Of a stretch of DNA of 64,000 bases, positions 24,716 to 36,690 are shown piece after piece (position 1 is the first letter of the stretch; the number at the start of each line of letters is the position of its first letter). This DNA is from Siphonodentalium dalli (lineage: Eukaryota; Mollusca; Scaphopoda; Gadilida; Siphonodentaliidae). The notes under the pieces are model-generated. The model saw only the letters and a list, made by a program, of their open reading frames with translations, was not told the DNA's origin and did no database searches. A program made the position numbers and the translations under genes. The stretch spans positions 181,589,122 through 181,653,121 of the forward strand of contig CP136069.1 of assembly GCA_032622095.1 (NCBI GenBank). The letters are read 5' to 3'.

Positions 24716-25147
24716 CACACACTAAATAAAAAGTTGCTAAATTAACCACAAAAGTAGTTAATTTTTACTACTTTTGGTAGTTCGTATTCATCCCGCTACC
24801 TTGGGAGGTTAATTTTACTACCTGGCGGGTAGCTAAAAAATTAAATACCTTTGGTAGTTAAAATAACTACCTTCAGTGGTTGAAATAACTACCTCTTGGG
24901 GCTATTTTAACTACCCAAAGGTAGGCTAAATTTTAACTACTTTAGGTAGTGGGATGAATATGAACTACCCAGTATTTAAATTTACTACCTGCGAGTGGTT
25001 GTTTTTGCTACCTGCGGGTAGTTAATCTGATAACTGCTATTGGTGGGAAATTATTCTACCTCGAGTGGTTGTTCTAGCTATTTTAATAGGTATTCAAAGG
25101 GGTCCAATCTAATCACTCAAAGTAGCTATTTAATCAACTTTTAGTGG
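24716..25147. repeat. Foldback element rich in GGTAGT/ACTACC
   Basis: Ends are partly inverted: CACACTAAATAAAAAGTTG at 24716 against CAACTTTTAGTGG ending at 25147. Inside are many GGTAGT and ACTACC words, plus a long-range inverted pair TAGTTCGTATTCATCCC (near 24779) and GGGATGAATATGAACTA (near 24952). The whole stretch would form a branched hairpin. A stretch near 47670-47772 ending in TTTAGTGTGC may be a degraded relative in opposite orientation. Confidence 0.6.
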
Positions 25148-25149
25148 AT

Positions 25150-25435
25150 AATATTGCCTCTAAAGATATTAATGACATGTGGACCACAAAATATGACAAT
25201 GGAGAAAATAATTTCAATATTTATTCAAAATAAACAAATATATATAGTTCAGAGCATTTGTGCTTTTAGCTTAAAATAAATTGCAACACAAGGCCTCTTA
25301 CCAGGAATAAGTACATTAGCCTACACACAAAAAAAAACAATGTAAATTTCGTGAAAATTTGACCAAGGGAATCTTATCAGACAGCAGACACTGAAACTTA
25401 TTTTATCTAAATAATTGATAATGTACCCAAAAGGG
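25150..25435. other. Intergenic, nothing recognised
   Basis: AT-rich. The minus-strand open frame at 25321-25557 shows no domain features. Confidence 0.4.
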
Positions 25436-26075
25436 TTGCAATCTGGGTCGTCAAATTTTAAAAACAGCAATAAACTGAAATGGAGTGTCATTTCGTAGAT
25501 TCTGTTGAAATCACTCTTAAAGAAGCAAAATGAGCAATAAAGAGCGTTCCTTATCACATTAGAAAATATGTAGAAAAATTGCGGGTAACAATGCCTTTGA
25601 CCCCCAGATGACTAAGGGGTGGGGGATTTCCAAAAATTATATACCCAATAAAGAGCGCTTCTTATCAGTTCAAAAGATATGTGTGGAAAATTGCACAATA
25701 ATGCACAATAATGCATGGTTAATGTCATGGGATAGGTGATGTGGGCATCAAATTATTGACAACTATATCACACTGTGGCAGTGTCATTTCATCGATGCTG
25801 TTGACGTCTTAAGGACGCAATAAAGAGCGTTCCTTATCAAATTAGAAAATATGTAGGAAAATTGCGGGTATAAGCGCCTTTGCCCCTCAAATGAAGTGGG
25901 GGGGGGGGGGGTGGGCAAAAAAAATAATGTGACAAATAAAGAGCGTTTTTTATCAGTTCAGAAGAAGTGGGGAAAATTGCACAAAAGTAAAATAATGCAT
26001 GGTTAATATCATGTGATTGATGCTGTGGGCATCAAATATTTAAAGATGCACTACTAATCAGCAATAAAGAGCATT
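25436..26075 (+). repeat. ~283-bp dimeric tandem repeat with AATAAAGAGCG words
   Basis: Two monomer types each carry AATAAAGAGCG. Type A (GTTCCTTATCA, ATTAGAAAATATGTAG) lies near 25538 and 25821. Type B (TTATCAGTTCA, AAAATTGCAC) lies near 25650 and 25934. Same-type spacing is about 283 bp. A fifth, AATAAAGAGCATT, is near 26062. A 14-G run sits at 25898. Confidence 0.75.
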
Positions 26076-26309
26076 TATTATCCACTTAATAGATGTAACT
26101 TTATCCGGAGTTATATTGCAGCTGCTGTTTATCCCAGATACTGGGTCTTTATTCTATTCCAAAAAATGTCGTATTGGGACATTTTGATCTATTTTAGAGA
26201 TATTTATTTGTTCAAAGATATTTATATATAAACAGAAAAGTTCACTCTGTTGGCTTTGCAATACTAATGGGAGTGCATGAACTAATGGTTGTGTCGTTTA
26301 TATGGGGTT

Positions 26310-26657
26310 GTGGACTACACAAGACTCTATAAACAATTCCAAAGAACATACATGTACATGTTCAAAATATTGTTTTATAACTTTAACCGACAATAAAAAA
26401 GACGTAAGCACCATTCGGACATGATATCAGTCTTCAACCCAGAGAACATTGCGGGCATGGATTAGTATCCCTTGTCACCACTGGGCGGAGCCACTCTCCT
26501 GTATCATTCATTAAGAGCATCGAAACACCAGGTGCGTGGCATCCGAAATAGTATTATAGTCTATTTCATACCATTTCAGTTGAGTAGAGTCACAACAGCC
26601 CTCGCACCTCGCATAGCCATTAGCCAAAAGATAATTTTATAATTTTGTGTAGTCCAC
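26310..26657. repeat. Segment bounded by a perfect 13-bp inverted repeat (copy 1)
   Basis: GTGGACTACACAA at 26310 and TTGTGTAGTCCAC ending at 26657 are exact reverse complements 348 bp apart. It could be a small TIR element; no target duplication was confirmed. Confidence 0.5.
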
Positions 26658-26838
26658 TTGAGGTAAAACACACCACTCTAGTTGTTATATGCAGTGAAAA
26701 AAATATTATTTACCAAATTGCCTTAATGTTTACAAGGAAAACATACTTTTTTGCCAACAATTGCACAGAGGCTGACATAATTTCATTATGATATTTAAAA
26801 TTTGGCAATGGATAAAAATAATACCCATATTGTTTAAC

Positions 26839-26956
26839 GAGATACAAGGCTTATTTTCACTCGTATATATAATTCACCAAATGGGGACCTGGCTAAAGCT
26901 TGGTTCCCCATTTGGCATTTGCTGAATCATACTCGCGAAAACAAACCTTGTATCTC
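26839..26956. repeat. Imperfect ~118-bp hairpin (copy 1)
   Basis: GAGATACAAGG with CTTATTTTC at the left pairs with GAAAACAAACCTTGTATCTC at the right. A second inner stem, CAAATGGGGACC with GGTTCCCCATTTG, surrounds a short loop. The arms together cover most of the length, as in a pre-miRNA-sized foldback or a MITE. Confidence 0.7.
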
Positions 26957-27832
26957 ATAAAACTGTATGGATATTCTATATTTAACCATTCAACCAACTC
27001 ACCGATGCGCTGCCCGGGAGTGACAACAGTCGTACCTCTCTCCCCTTGTGTCGCTATTCTCTTGGGATGAATTACGCAGGGTACAGATTCGCCAACAAGT
27101 AAATGTATAAGGGCAATTGAACATCATCACCAATCACCATTGTCAAAAGAAAACTGTTTCCACATAAATGGGGCCGACATAACCAGCAAGCGACTCAATT
27201 GTTGTCAGTTATCTGACATCTGATAGTAGAGCGAGATCTCTTGGAGATCCCAGAATTGTGGACAACAGCTGCAAACGAGGTAATTGGTCCAGGTAGAGGA
27301 CACCTTTAGTACCATATTGGTCAATGACATGGTACAACACGTCATTCCGAAAATTTAACAATGACTGGCAGTCTAAATATATGACTAGATGTGTTTTAAT
27401 TCATGCTAGGGACAATGATGACATAGCCATGTCGTTTTCACTAGCCATGTATATTTCACTCAAACCAATTAACCAAGCTTGTGTGGGTATCGTGCTTTGC
27501 TTTTCCAGTATATACCAAAATCATCAAATAAAATCATAAATGTGACATCAGATTTCTCCCCTGATGTACCGTTATGAAACTACTGAAATGTGCCAAAATT
27601 GGGTATAAGACAAAACATTGAGTATGTGGCTCTTGGGTTTGGGAGAAAAATAATCCATGACCTGGGATGTGGGCATAGAAAAATCTTATCTTCGGGACCA
27701 GCTATTGGGTCCGGACAATCGGCCGAAATATCTTGCCTCTCGGGGTGAGATCTTTCCATCCCCACACCTCAGGTCAGGATGAATAATATTATTTTTATCT
27801 CAATCTAACTTCAGCTGAACATGCACTGCGCC

Positions 27833-29749
27833 AACAAAAATAATGTGACAAATAAAGAGCGTTTTTTATCAGTTCAGAAGAAGTGGGGAAAATTGCACAA
27901 AAGTAAAATAATGCATGGTTAATATCATGTGATTGATGCTGTGGGCATCAAATATTTAAAGATGCACTACTAATCAGCAATAAAGAGCATTTATTATCCA
28001 CTTAATAGATGTAACTTTATCCGGAGTTATATTGCAGCTGCTGTTTATCCCAGATACTGGGTCTTTATTCTATTCCAAAAAATGTCGTATTGGGACATTT
28101 TGATCTATTTTAGAGATATTTATTTGTTCAAAGATATTTATATATAAACAGAAAAGTTCACTCTGTTGGCTTTGCAATACTAATGGGAGTGCATGAACTA
28201 ATGGTTGTGTCGTTTATATGGGGTTGTGGACTACACAAGACTCTATAAACAATTCCAAAGAACATACATGTACATGTTCAAAATATTGTTTTATAACTTT
28301 AACCGACAATAAAAAAAGACGTAAGCACCATTCGGACATGATATCAGTCTTCAACCCAGAGAACATTGCGGGCATGGATTGGTATCCCTTGTCACCACTG
28401 GGCGGAGCCACTCTCCTGTATCATTCATTAAGAGCATCGAAACACCAGGTGCGTGGCATCCGAAATAGTATTATAGTCTATTTCATACCATTTCAGTTGA
28501 GTAGAGTCACAACAGCCCTCGCACCTCGCATAGCCATTAGCCAAAAGATAATTTTATAATTTTGTGTAGTCCACTTGAGGTAAAACACACCACTCTAGTT
28601 GTTATATGCAGTGAACAAAATATTATTTACCAAATTGCCTTAATGTTTACAAGGAAAACATACTTTTTTGCCAACAATTGCACAGAGGCTGACATAATTT
28701 CATTATGATATTTAAAATTTGGCAATGGATAAAAATAATACCCATATTGTTTAACGAGATACAAGGCTTATTTTCACTCGTATATATAATTCACCAAATG
28801 GGGACCTTGCTAAAGCTTGGTTCCCCATTTGGCATTTGCTGAATCATACTCGCGAAAACAAACCTTGTATCTCATAAAACTGTATGGATATTCTATATTT
28901 AACCATTCAACCAACTCACCGATGCGCTGCCCGGGAGTGACAACAGTCGTACCTCTCTCCCCTTGTGTCGCTATTCTCTTGGGATGAATTACGCAGGGTA
29001 CAGATTCGCCAACAAGTAAATGTATAAGGGCAATTGAACATCATCACCAATCACCATTGTCAAAAGAAAACTGTTTCCACATAAATGGGGCCGACCTAAC
29101 CAGCAAGCGACTCAATTGTTGTCAGTGATCTGACATCTGATAGTAGAGCGAGATCTCTTGGAGATCCCAGAATTGTGGACAACAGCTGCAAACGAGGTAA
29201 TTGGTCCAGTTAGAGGACACCTTTAGTACCATATTGGTCAATGACATGGTACCACACGTCATTCCGAAAATTTAACAATGACTGGCAGTCTAAATATATG
29301 ACTAGATGTGTTTTAATTCATGCTAGGGACAATGATGACATAGCCATGTCGTTTTCACTAGCCATGTATATTTCACTCAAACCAATTAACCAAGCTTGTG
29401 TGGGTATCGTGCTTTGCTTTTCCAGTATATACCAAAATCATCAAATAAAATCATAAATGTGACATCAGATTTCTCCCCTGATGTACCGTTATGAAACTAC
29501 TGAAATGTGCCAAAATTGGGTATAAGACAAAACATTGAGTATGTGGCTCTTGGGTTTGGGAGAAAAATAATCCATGACCTGGGATGTGGGCATAGAAAAA
29601 TCTCATCTTCGGGACCAGCTATTGGGTCCGGACAATCGGCCGAAATATCTTGCCTCTCGGGGTGAGATCTTTCCATCCCCACACCTCAGGTCAGGATGAA
29701 TAATATTATTTTTATCTCAATCTAACTTCAGCTGAACATGCACTGCGCC
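27833..29749 (+). repeat. 1.92-kb tandem duplication, copy 2
   Basis: Second copy, including the 13-bp inverted-repeat segment (28226-28574) and the hairpin (28756-28873). Very high similarity implies a recent event or an assembly duplication. Confidence 0.95.
28756..28873. repeat. Imperfect ~118-bp hairpin (copy 2)
   Basis: Same stems as 26839-26956, with one difference in the central GACCTTGC against GACCTGGC. Confidence 0.7.
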
Positions 29750-31395
29750 CATAATGTTTTGCATTCAGAATTCTTTATTTCTGGTATAGTTACAAAGAGC
29801 TTATAAAGTCAATGAAAATGTCCCTGATTCTAATCAGATGTTCATGACATGCATGTGCTATCAACTGATACAGATGACAATCAGCCATGACATGAGGATA
29901 CACCTGTTGCGTCTTGTCAATACAAAAGAACGATCAAGTTTTACATGTGTATATCACCTGGATACACATGTGTATAATCAGTTCTCATTAAAATTAGGCT
30001 CTCAGGCTGGAATAAGCTACACATAACAGTCCTAATGAATATACACATGTAACTATAAGTCACATAACCGCCACTATAAATAGTTTATGCATGCCATTCC
30101 TGTTGTATAACATCAAAGCGCAGTTTTACGATTGACAGAAGTTATCTCCTTTTACTTGAATTTTGGCGAATAAGAAAAATGGGTGCTAACTGTTGAAATT
30201 CTTGGAAATACTTAATTCTATTCTCCTTGATGGCTATTATTGATAATTTCTGGACTCTTCAAATGGACACACATTAGTGTTAAATTAGTTGTAATCACAA
30301 ATGTGTGAACACTGAAATAAGCATTGTGACCAGATATGACAGGAAACTTATTATGCTATTTTAGCTATGTGTCGAGAAACTCCGGAGCCGATGAAAATCG
30401 TCAATATACTGATTGGCTTCATCACTTTACTGTTAAATGTTGTGATTGACTGACATTGATGTAAAGATTCTTGGGGATAATGGAAATACCAGATATTTTC
30501 TTCATGAATCTTTAATGCTTATATAGCTTGTTCAAGAGTGTAATTTAGTTAGAACTGTTGTATTTATGTAATACACACGCTTCACACATCTTGATGATAC
30601 ATGTACTGAAATTAATATATGAAATAATAGAAAAAAAATCTTCAAGGTGACATGCAACAGTTTTAGAGTGATCTGGGCCCCCACATCTGATCCCAAAAAG
30701 TGGAAAAGTGTAGGTTGTGTTTGTGTAACTACCACACTGTTCAGTTAGATGAGAATCCAACCCATATTTTATGAGTTCAAGGAATACTATTTCACATGCG
30801 GAATATCCGTGTCGCACAATAGGCCCATAGCCCCATAGGGGATAGCCCCAAAATTGTCTATTTGATCATATCAGATTTTGAAAACAATTTTGAGACAGTC
30901 CGTAAACTCTTCCTTTTCTGGTCAAATCGTATCATTGGCTATGTATTCAATTAGAATTATAAGATATACTTTGTAAAAGAATGAATACATGTATCACTTG
31001 ACTTTTTATTTTGCAGAAATATGCTATGTGTTGGTCGAAATCAACAGCGAAGGCTTTATCCTCAATCGGTGATGTGACAAAATATGGGGAGATAGCTAGG
31101 TCATGAAGTTTTCGCTCAAAATGCGAAACATATCTCAAAACATTGAAATGTTACGCCAAACATCACTAGATAGGAGCATTTCTAAAATATCGCATCTGAC
31201 CGAAGTGGCAACCAATTAAATTCATTATTTAGCCAAACCGGTTGCATATGTCACCTTTAACTGTAGATTAAAGATCCAAACATTTTCAACGTATTGTTCA
31301 GGTTTCTAAATCTGAGATAAATTGAACACATTGTATGCATTCAATATGTGATTACATGTTATTTTGAAAACTTTCCTGTATTAATATAAGTTTAG
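29750..31395. other. Intergenic, nothing recognised
   Basis: Short frames only (for example 30545-30817 minus); none has convincing domain content. No RNA gene seen. Confidence 0.4.
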
Positions 31396-31530
31396 TTGTG
31401 GTGTATTGATGGTAACATGGCGTGACATTGACAACTTCAGGTTTATGTTCAACCGATTCACAAAGCGACAAGGTTGAACACAAGCTAAAAGTGGTCAATG
31501 TCATGACATGTTACCATCAATCCACCACAA
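31396..31530. repeat. 135-bp foldback element
   Basis: TTGTGGTGTATTGATGGTAA at the left pairs with TTACCATCAATCCACCACAA at the right (one mismatch). Pairing continues through CATG, GTGACATTGAC/GTCAATGTCA and GTTCAAC/GTTGAAC, so nearly the whole sequence folds. Typical of a foldback MITE. Confidence 0.8.
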
Positions 31531-31689
31531 TGGCGTACATGTATTTGTTCTGCCAACAGTCCTGGTCATTCACATTAATTTGGCACTTATTCCGCATAAT
31601 GATCAGCAGAAAATGTCAAAATCTCCTAAACCTCTCTCCAACATATGACATGAAACGGCCATCGAGAGACGATGAAGCGGTCTTGGTTT

Positions 31690-32265
31690 CCGTTATGCTA
31701 ATGGCTCCAGACGTAAACATGGGATATGTTGCACGACTGTCTGACCAATCAAAGATGCGGTTTCTTACTGGAAGCAGAACATTGTATGATTTTCATCCTG
31801 GTCAGCACATTAGAAAATTTCCTTCAGTATATACACATGTACATACTAGTAGATGCAACCTGTGGGTATGATGCTGAACATTTTATTCTTAGTACGAACA
31901 TCAAACTCAAGCTCAGGATCATATTATGCGTTTGCGCTGAATTTCTTCTCTGTAGTTCCAAACATGTTTCCGTTATTTTGATGGCTCCAGGCGTAAACAT
32001 GGGATATGCTGCGCGACTCTCCGATCAATGAAAGATGCGGTTTCTTACTGGAAGCGGAACATTGTATGAATTTATCCTGGTCACCACGTTAGAGAATTTC
32101 CTGCTGTACATACACAGGTACATGTACATAGATGCAACCTGTGGGTATGATGCTGAACTTTTAATTCTTAGTACGAACATCGAACTACACTACCTGAAGC
32201 TCAGATCGGGATCATATTATGAATTATTCTCTGTAGTTCCAATGTAGTTCCAAACATGTTCCTGC
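31690..32265 (+). repeat. Two-copy direct repeat, ~285-bp period
   Basis: ATGGCTCCAG(A/G)CGTAAACATGG occurs near 31700 and 31981. It is followed in both copies by AAGATGCGGTTTCTTACTGG, AACATTGTATGA, GATGCAACCTGTGGGTATG and TTCTTAGTACGAACATC, and ends at CTCTGTAGTTCCAA. One frame reads through both copies with similar amino acids but has a stop in copy 2 after LSDQ. It may be an old duplicated exon-like piece or plain repeat; no domain recognised. Confidence 0.65.
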
Positions 32266-32414
32266 ACTGTACCTGCAAATAACGAGCCAAAAGAGATGAT
32301 ATAGATTAATAAAAGTGTTAAGGCCAGCGAAAATATTAGGGTAGGTAGGTCGGTAAGGACTTTTTATTTTATTTCGATATTTTTTATCCAACTGCAGAAA
32401 TACCTCGACTGATG

Positions 32415-32570
32415 TTGCCCAGTTGAGGGTCAGCAAGATATGGATATATGACGATCCACACCATGCTGACTCCCAAATGGGGTGCACTCAGCCTGGTGTA
32501 GGCATAACCTCGTCCGTGGCTGTCTTCCTGCTGACCCCATCATAATATGTATTTTGTCAACTCCGGTTAC
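32415..32570. repeat. Interspersed ~155-bp repeat, copy 1
   Basis: Runs from TTGCCCAGTTGAGGGTCAGC to CAACTCCGGTTA. AGGGTCAGCA near the left is mirrored by TGCTGACCCC near the right, giving short inverted ends. A near-identical copy is at 34660-34821, so this is a dispersed element, possibly a SINE or MITE. Confidence 0.75.
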
Positions 32571-33594
32571 ATAAAATGCTAACCCATGCTGTGGGGAAAG
32601 TATTACTTGATTAACAGTGGAAATATACATTAAGATTAAACTTACTTCATGCTTAAGTAAGTTTTTTATTATTCACATACCACATTTTTTTTTATAAATT
32701 TTGCTATAAACTTGGTACAAAATTCATGTCACTAACTTTTTATAAGAATTTTACCAATAATACCGCCATTATACCGTACTTGTATTGTGACAACTACATC
32801 CCTTTTTCTGGGGGCAGCCAGTACGCCCACCGAGCATGCCTGGTTTGTTAAAACAGTAGCTATACCCCTAACATATGTGGTGATAACCTATATACATGTA
32901 TATATACAGATACACACCCACCATGTCTGTTGATAGTGTTCCAGAAGTCCCAAAACAAGACATAAAGCAGGCAGGAGATCAACTCTCAGGAAATTAAAAT
33001 TGCAAAATGTATGCCCATTAATCCACTACCCAACACACACCTGGGGCTTTTGAGACAGCTGTCACTTCGTGGTCACTTTTCACAGGGATATCTTAGAAAA
33101 GATGTGTTTTGCACACTAAAGATCATCAATATTTATGAGCATTAAATTTTGACTTTTTCTCAAAATATCAATAAAAAGTTTAGGGTCGGCAGGTTATTTT
33201 TAGGTTCGGTCGATGTACGGAAACATGGTATCTCTTTTTTGGCCTAATGTAGCTCAGCTTGGACATGAGATATAATTCTCACAGAAGTTCATGGAATGAT
33301 GGAGGAAAGATGGAAATTTCCAGTGATGGATTGAAGAGTATACCCTCTGTTAAGCGGATTCATGATATACCCCCCGGTATCACACACGGTTCTAGGCCTT
33401 ATGCCGACCCGTTATAATAAGTTTGGGTGCCCGGAGCCTGGGTTCCCAAAATTAAGTATAACCGAACCGTAATATTCAGAATTTGTCATGCTTTTGTACA
33501 GTAATTTTATTTGGGAAAACGCTGAAAGATCTAATTAAATGCGAAAAAAGCATTGGATGTAACAATAAACAGTGCCATTGTAGCTATATATAAC
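32571..33594. other. Intergenic, nothing recognised
   Basis: AT-rich, no gene or clear repeat seen. Confidence 0.4.
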
Positions 33595-34215
33595 ACTAGC
33601 AGGTGGACCCGACTTCGTCCGGGCTGTTTCCCCTCTGCTTTTTGGCGAATTGCGCGATTTGACCTTGAATTATCCATTTTGAAGGTCAAGGTCAGGTGGG
33701 GTCACGATTTGACCCGTCCAAAACACTGGCCGGACAAAAGTACCCCACAAAAGTACCCGTCGAAATCCATCCGGTTTTACCCGATTTGACATTGAATTGA
33801 TCATTTTGATGCTCAGGGTCACAATTTGACCCGTCCAAAACACAGTGGACAAAAGTAACCCTATGTATAAAATTTCGTCGAAATCCCATCAATATTCGCG
33901 ATTTGACCTTGAATTGACCCGATTTCAAGGTCAAGGTCATGTCGCACGGGCAAACGAATAGGCTTACGACACTCACCATACTAAAGTATCCCCAGACACT
34001 AAGTTTCATCGAAATCCCGTGATACTCGGGCGATTGACCTTGAAATGACCCGATTTCAAGGTCAAGGTCATTTCGCACGGGCAAATTAATAGGCCCATGC
34101 CACTCCCCGGCCGAAAGTACCCCCACATACCAAGTTTCATCGAAATCGGTTTGGTCGTTTTCGAGTCCATCGCGAATACACAGACAGACAGACAGATTTA
34201 CAAAAATATATAATA
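33595..34215 (-). repeat. (CAGA)n-tailed interspersed repeat with internal ~130-bp subrepeats and AGGTCA half-sites
   Basis: Begins with GCAGGTGGACCCGACTTCGT and ends with a (CAGA)n tract at about 34179-34196. Internal blocks repeat GATTTGACCTTGAA, then TTTCAAGGTCAAGGTCA, then CGCACGGGCAAA and AGTTTCATCGAAATC. The minus strand is open for 183 codons (33692-34243) because of the block structure; I see no known domain. An inverted relative with the same starting sequence is at 59785-60865. Confidence 0.8.
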
Positions 34216-34615
34216 GACTAGCCGATAAGCCCGACGTTGCCAAGGCTATTCAAAAACCAAATTTCAAGTCGATAGCTCCACCCGTTTACGAGATCTGGTA
34301 ACCAAATTTCAAGTCGATCACTCCACCTGGCGTCGCACAGGCTCGGCGACCCGTTAAAATTCGTATCCGGGGCAAGATACATTCACATAGCAAATTTCAA
34401 ATCGATAGCTCCACCCGTTTCCGAGATCTCGTCTGCGCATGCGCGAAGCGGGTGCCGCACGGGCTCGCCAATACGACAACGACGACCGCCTGGTCAAAAT
34501 ACACACATGTACCAAGTTTCGTCCCGATCGGTCGAGAATCGTAGATTTGTATAAATGACATACATACAGACAGACAGAGGTCTTCAAAATACAAGAATAC
34601 AGGATATAGAAAAAT
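34216..34615. repeat. Second (CAGA)n-tailed repeat
   Basis: Starts at TAGCCGATAAGCCCGACGTT. It contains three CAAATTTCAA(G/A)TCGAT blocks, two followed by AGCTCCACCCGTTT and one by CACTCCACC, then CAAGTTTCGTCCCGATCGGT, and ends in CAGACAGACAGAGG. A different family from the preceding repeat but with the same tail type. Confidence 0.7.
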
Positions 34616-34659
34616 AATCATAAATAGGATTGAATCATCAAGTGCATAAGATCAGTTAC

Positions 34660-34821
34660 TTGCCCAGTTGAGGGTCAGCAAGATATGGATACCGGTATAT
34701 GACGATCCACATCATGCTGACTCCCAAATGGGGTGCACTCAGTCTGGTGTTGGCATAACCTCGTCCGTGGTCGTCTTCCTGCTGACCCCATCATAATATG
34801 TATTGTGTCAACTCCGGTTAT
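34660..34821. repeat. Interspersed ~155-bp repeat, copy 2
   Basis: Matches 32415-32570 in the same orientation with a few substitutions and a short CCGGTA insertion. Confidence 0.75.
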
Positions 34822-34919
34822 GTCAACGATTAAATGTGATACTTATTATATAGCAGACATACGGTATGTGTATGTTCTTCTTAATTTGACGGACCCGAGG
34901 GAGTGTGGCATGTGGTCCC

Positions 34920-34983
34920 GCGGGTTTCTTAAATAGAGATTTATGTAAACCAAGGTTACCCTCATTTTTGAAGAAACCCGCCA
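34920..34983. repeat. Small hairpin, GCGGGTTTCTT arms
   Basis: GCGGGTTTCTT and AAGAAACCCGC are reverse complements around a ~42-bp loop. Confidence 0.5.
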
Positions 34984-36582
34984 GGCCAGTTAGATGAGAT
35001 CCAAATACTAAATATAACGCTAAAACAGTATATTGTTGAATGTGATGGAAGGGGGTGGAGTCACTGCACGGTGCATACGGGTTTGAAGTGTCACGCATAT
35101 ACTAAGTAGCAAATCGGGATCAACAAATCTAAAACGAACTGTGCTTGCATTCAGAATTTAAGAGTTATAGTGCCATCGTTAACATGTGCAATCTGGGCAG
35201 TATGGGTTATTACAAGTCACTGACGTGGGATATGAATCGATGAATTTACTGATTTTTTTTTTTTTAAATTGCATCTTGTCGTGTCTTAATCACGAGGAGA
35301 TATCTCTTAGCCACGAGAAGATATTTGCAAATAGTGGATAAATATGCCCAAAGTCGAGGTAGAACAAAGGAGCTAGATTTTAACAATTGAATAATTATTA
35401 ATCAATAATTATATTGATATCTGTTTGGTTTTAAAGCACAATTGTTTGAGCATTCACATACTAATATAATAGAAGTAATGTGCCACACACATATGTGAAA
35501 TGATCAAGAACTTTTGACATAAAATAACTCATTAAATATTGCCATTAGCAATTATTTTATGTTCTGCCCTGCCAGTGTGAACCAATTTACATCAGAGTGA
35601 ATTAAATTAAATAAATTAATCAAATAAAAATGAAATTTAGAGACATTATTTATCGGAAATTTGAGTCTATATATATACTCCTTAATATTACCAACTTAAC
35701 TGTGAAGTTATTTTATTTTTATTTTTTGTAAGTATCATTGTTAATTGATATATTGAAAGCCATTGATAATAAATCAAATTTTGGGAAAATGAACAATTTG
35801 ATGATACAACTTGAGTATAATATTATGACATACTGAAAAGAATAATAAAAGATACTTTAGTAAAAATGTGCAGAATTGTTTGGGTCTTGTTAATTGAGAG
35901 TACCACTTATCATAATTACGCAATGACTTACAATGCGCATCAATGACATTGCAAATCAAATGGTGTTATTTCTTTGTGTGTCAAAATGACGCTGCAAGAA
36001 ATTATGGCTAAATGTTGGCTGGAGGGAATAACTTTGGTCATATGTGCATTGGGTTAAGAATTTGCTATCTAAAATATGACAATCTACCAACATAATAGCA
36101 CAATATACTTTTAAGGCTTTTGAACATACACAGATTCACCCCCCTCCCCCAAGCACAAGCCATCACCATTTCTGGCCATAGGACTGTGGCCATCGGGACA
36201 GTACCTAAATGGTGCCCAAACATGAAACCTGGATCATTGCCTATATATCCAAAAATGTTTTTCAATTTTAATGACGATATATTCTTCGAGAATAAGTTGT
36301 ATATAGTTTCCAGGGCATAAAATAATAAACATTGAATCAAAAACATGACAACATATCCGACCACTAAGCATCTGTAACTTATAATTTGGGTAGAATAATA
36401 CATCAATAATTATGTTTTGTAGTTACTAATTATATTGTTGAACATCATTATTCGGACAAAGTGATAGCTACACAGATATCTGTTGTCGACATAAATTCAA
36501 TAGCTATTCTGACAGTACAATGTGAACACACACACTCTGAATATAAGGGAACTTAACCCTTTCATGACGGGAGCTGCGGTGG
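34984..36582. other. Intergenic, nothing recognised
   Basis: Very AT-rich. No supported gene, RNA or repeat. Confidence 0.4.
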
Positions 36583-36690
36583 TACAGTAATGCTCTAATT
36601 AATCGACCCCTTGAACACAGCATAATTATGGGTAACTTTTCAGGATTTAGTCGGAAATATGGCTTGTTGCCATTCATCGGAAAGCTCTCA
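36583..36690 (+). mobile_element. Half copy of a Tc1/mariner-like foldback MITE
   Basis: TACAGTAATGCTCTAATTAA through GGATTTAGTCGGAAATATGG to GAAAGCTCTC matches the left half of the element at 39984-40177. It stops almost exactly where that element reaches its hairpin tip; the right arm is absent. Confidence 0.75.

Larger units (their letters stand above)
25917..27832 (+). repeat. 1.92-kb tandem duplication, copy 1
   Basis: Matches 27833-29749 throughout with only scattered substitutions and a one-base A indel. For instance TTAGTATCCC against TTGGTATCCC, GACATAACC against GACCTAACC, CAGTTATCTG against CAGTGATCTG. The edge lies at CACTGCGCC. No recognisable gene inside; a 71-residue frame (27324-27539) is present in both copies but shows no domain. 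Confidence 0.95.

Noticed and set aside
27324-29456. 71-residue frame in both tandem copies
   Set aside because: Identity between copies reflects the recent duplication; the protein has no recognisable features.
33692-34243. 183-residue minus-strand frame
   Set aside because: It lies entirely in a repeat with blocks that keep the frame open, has no ATG at its upstream end, and resembles no known protein.
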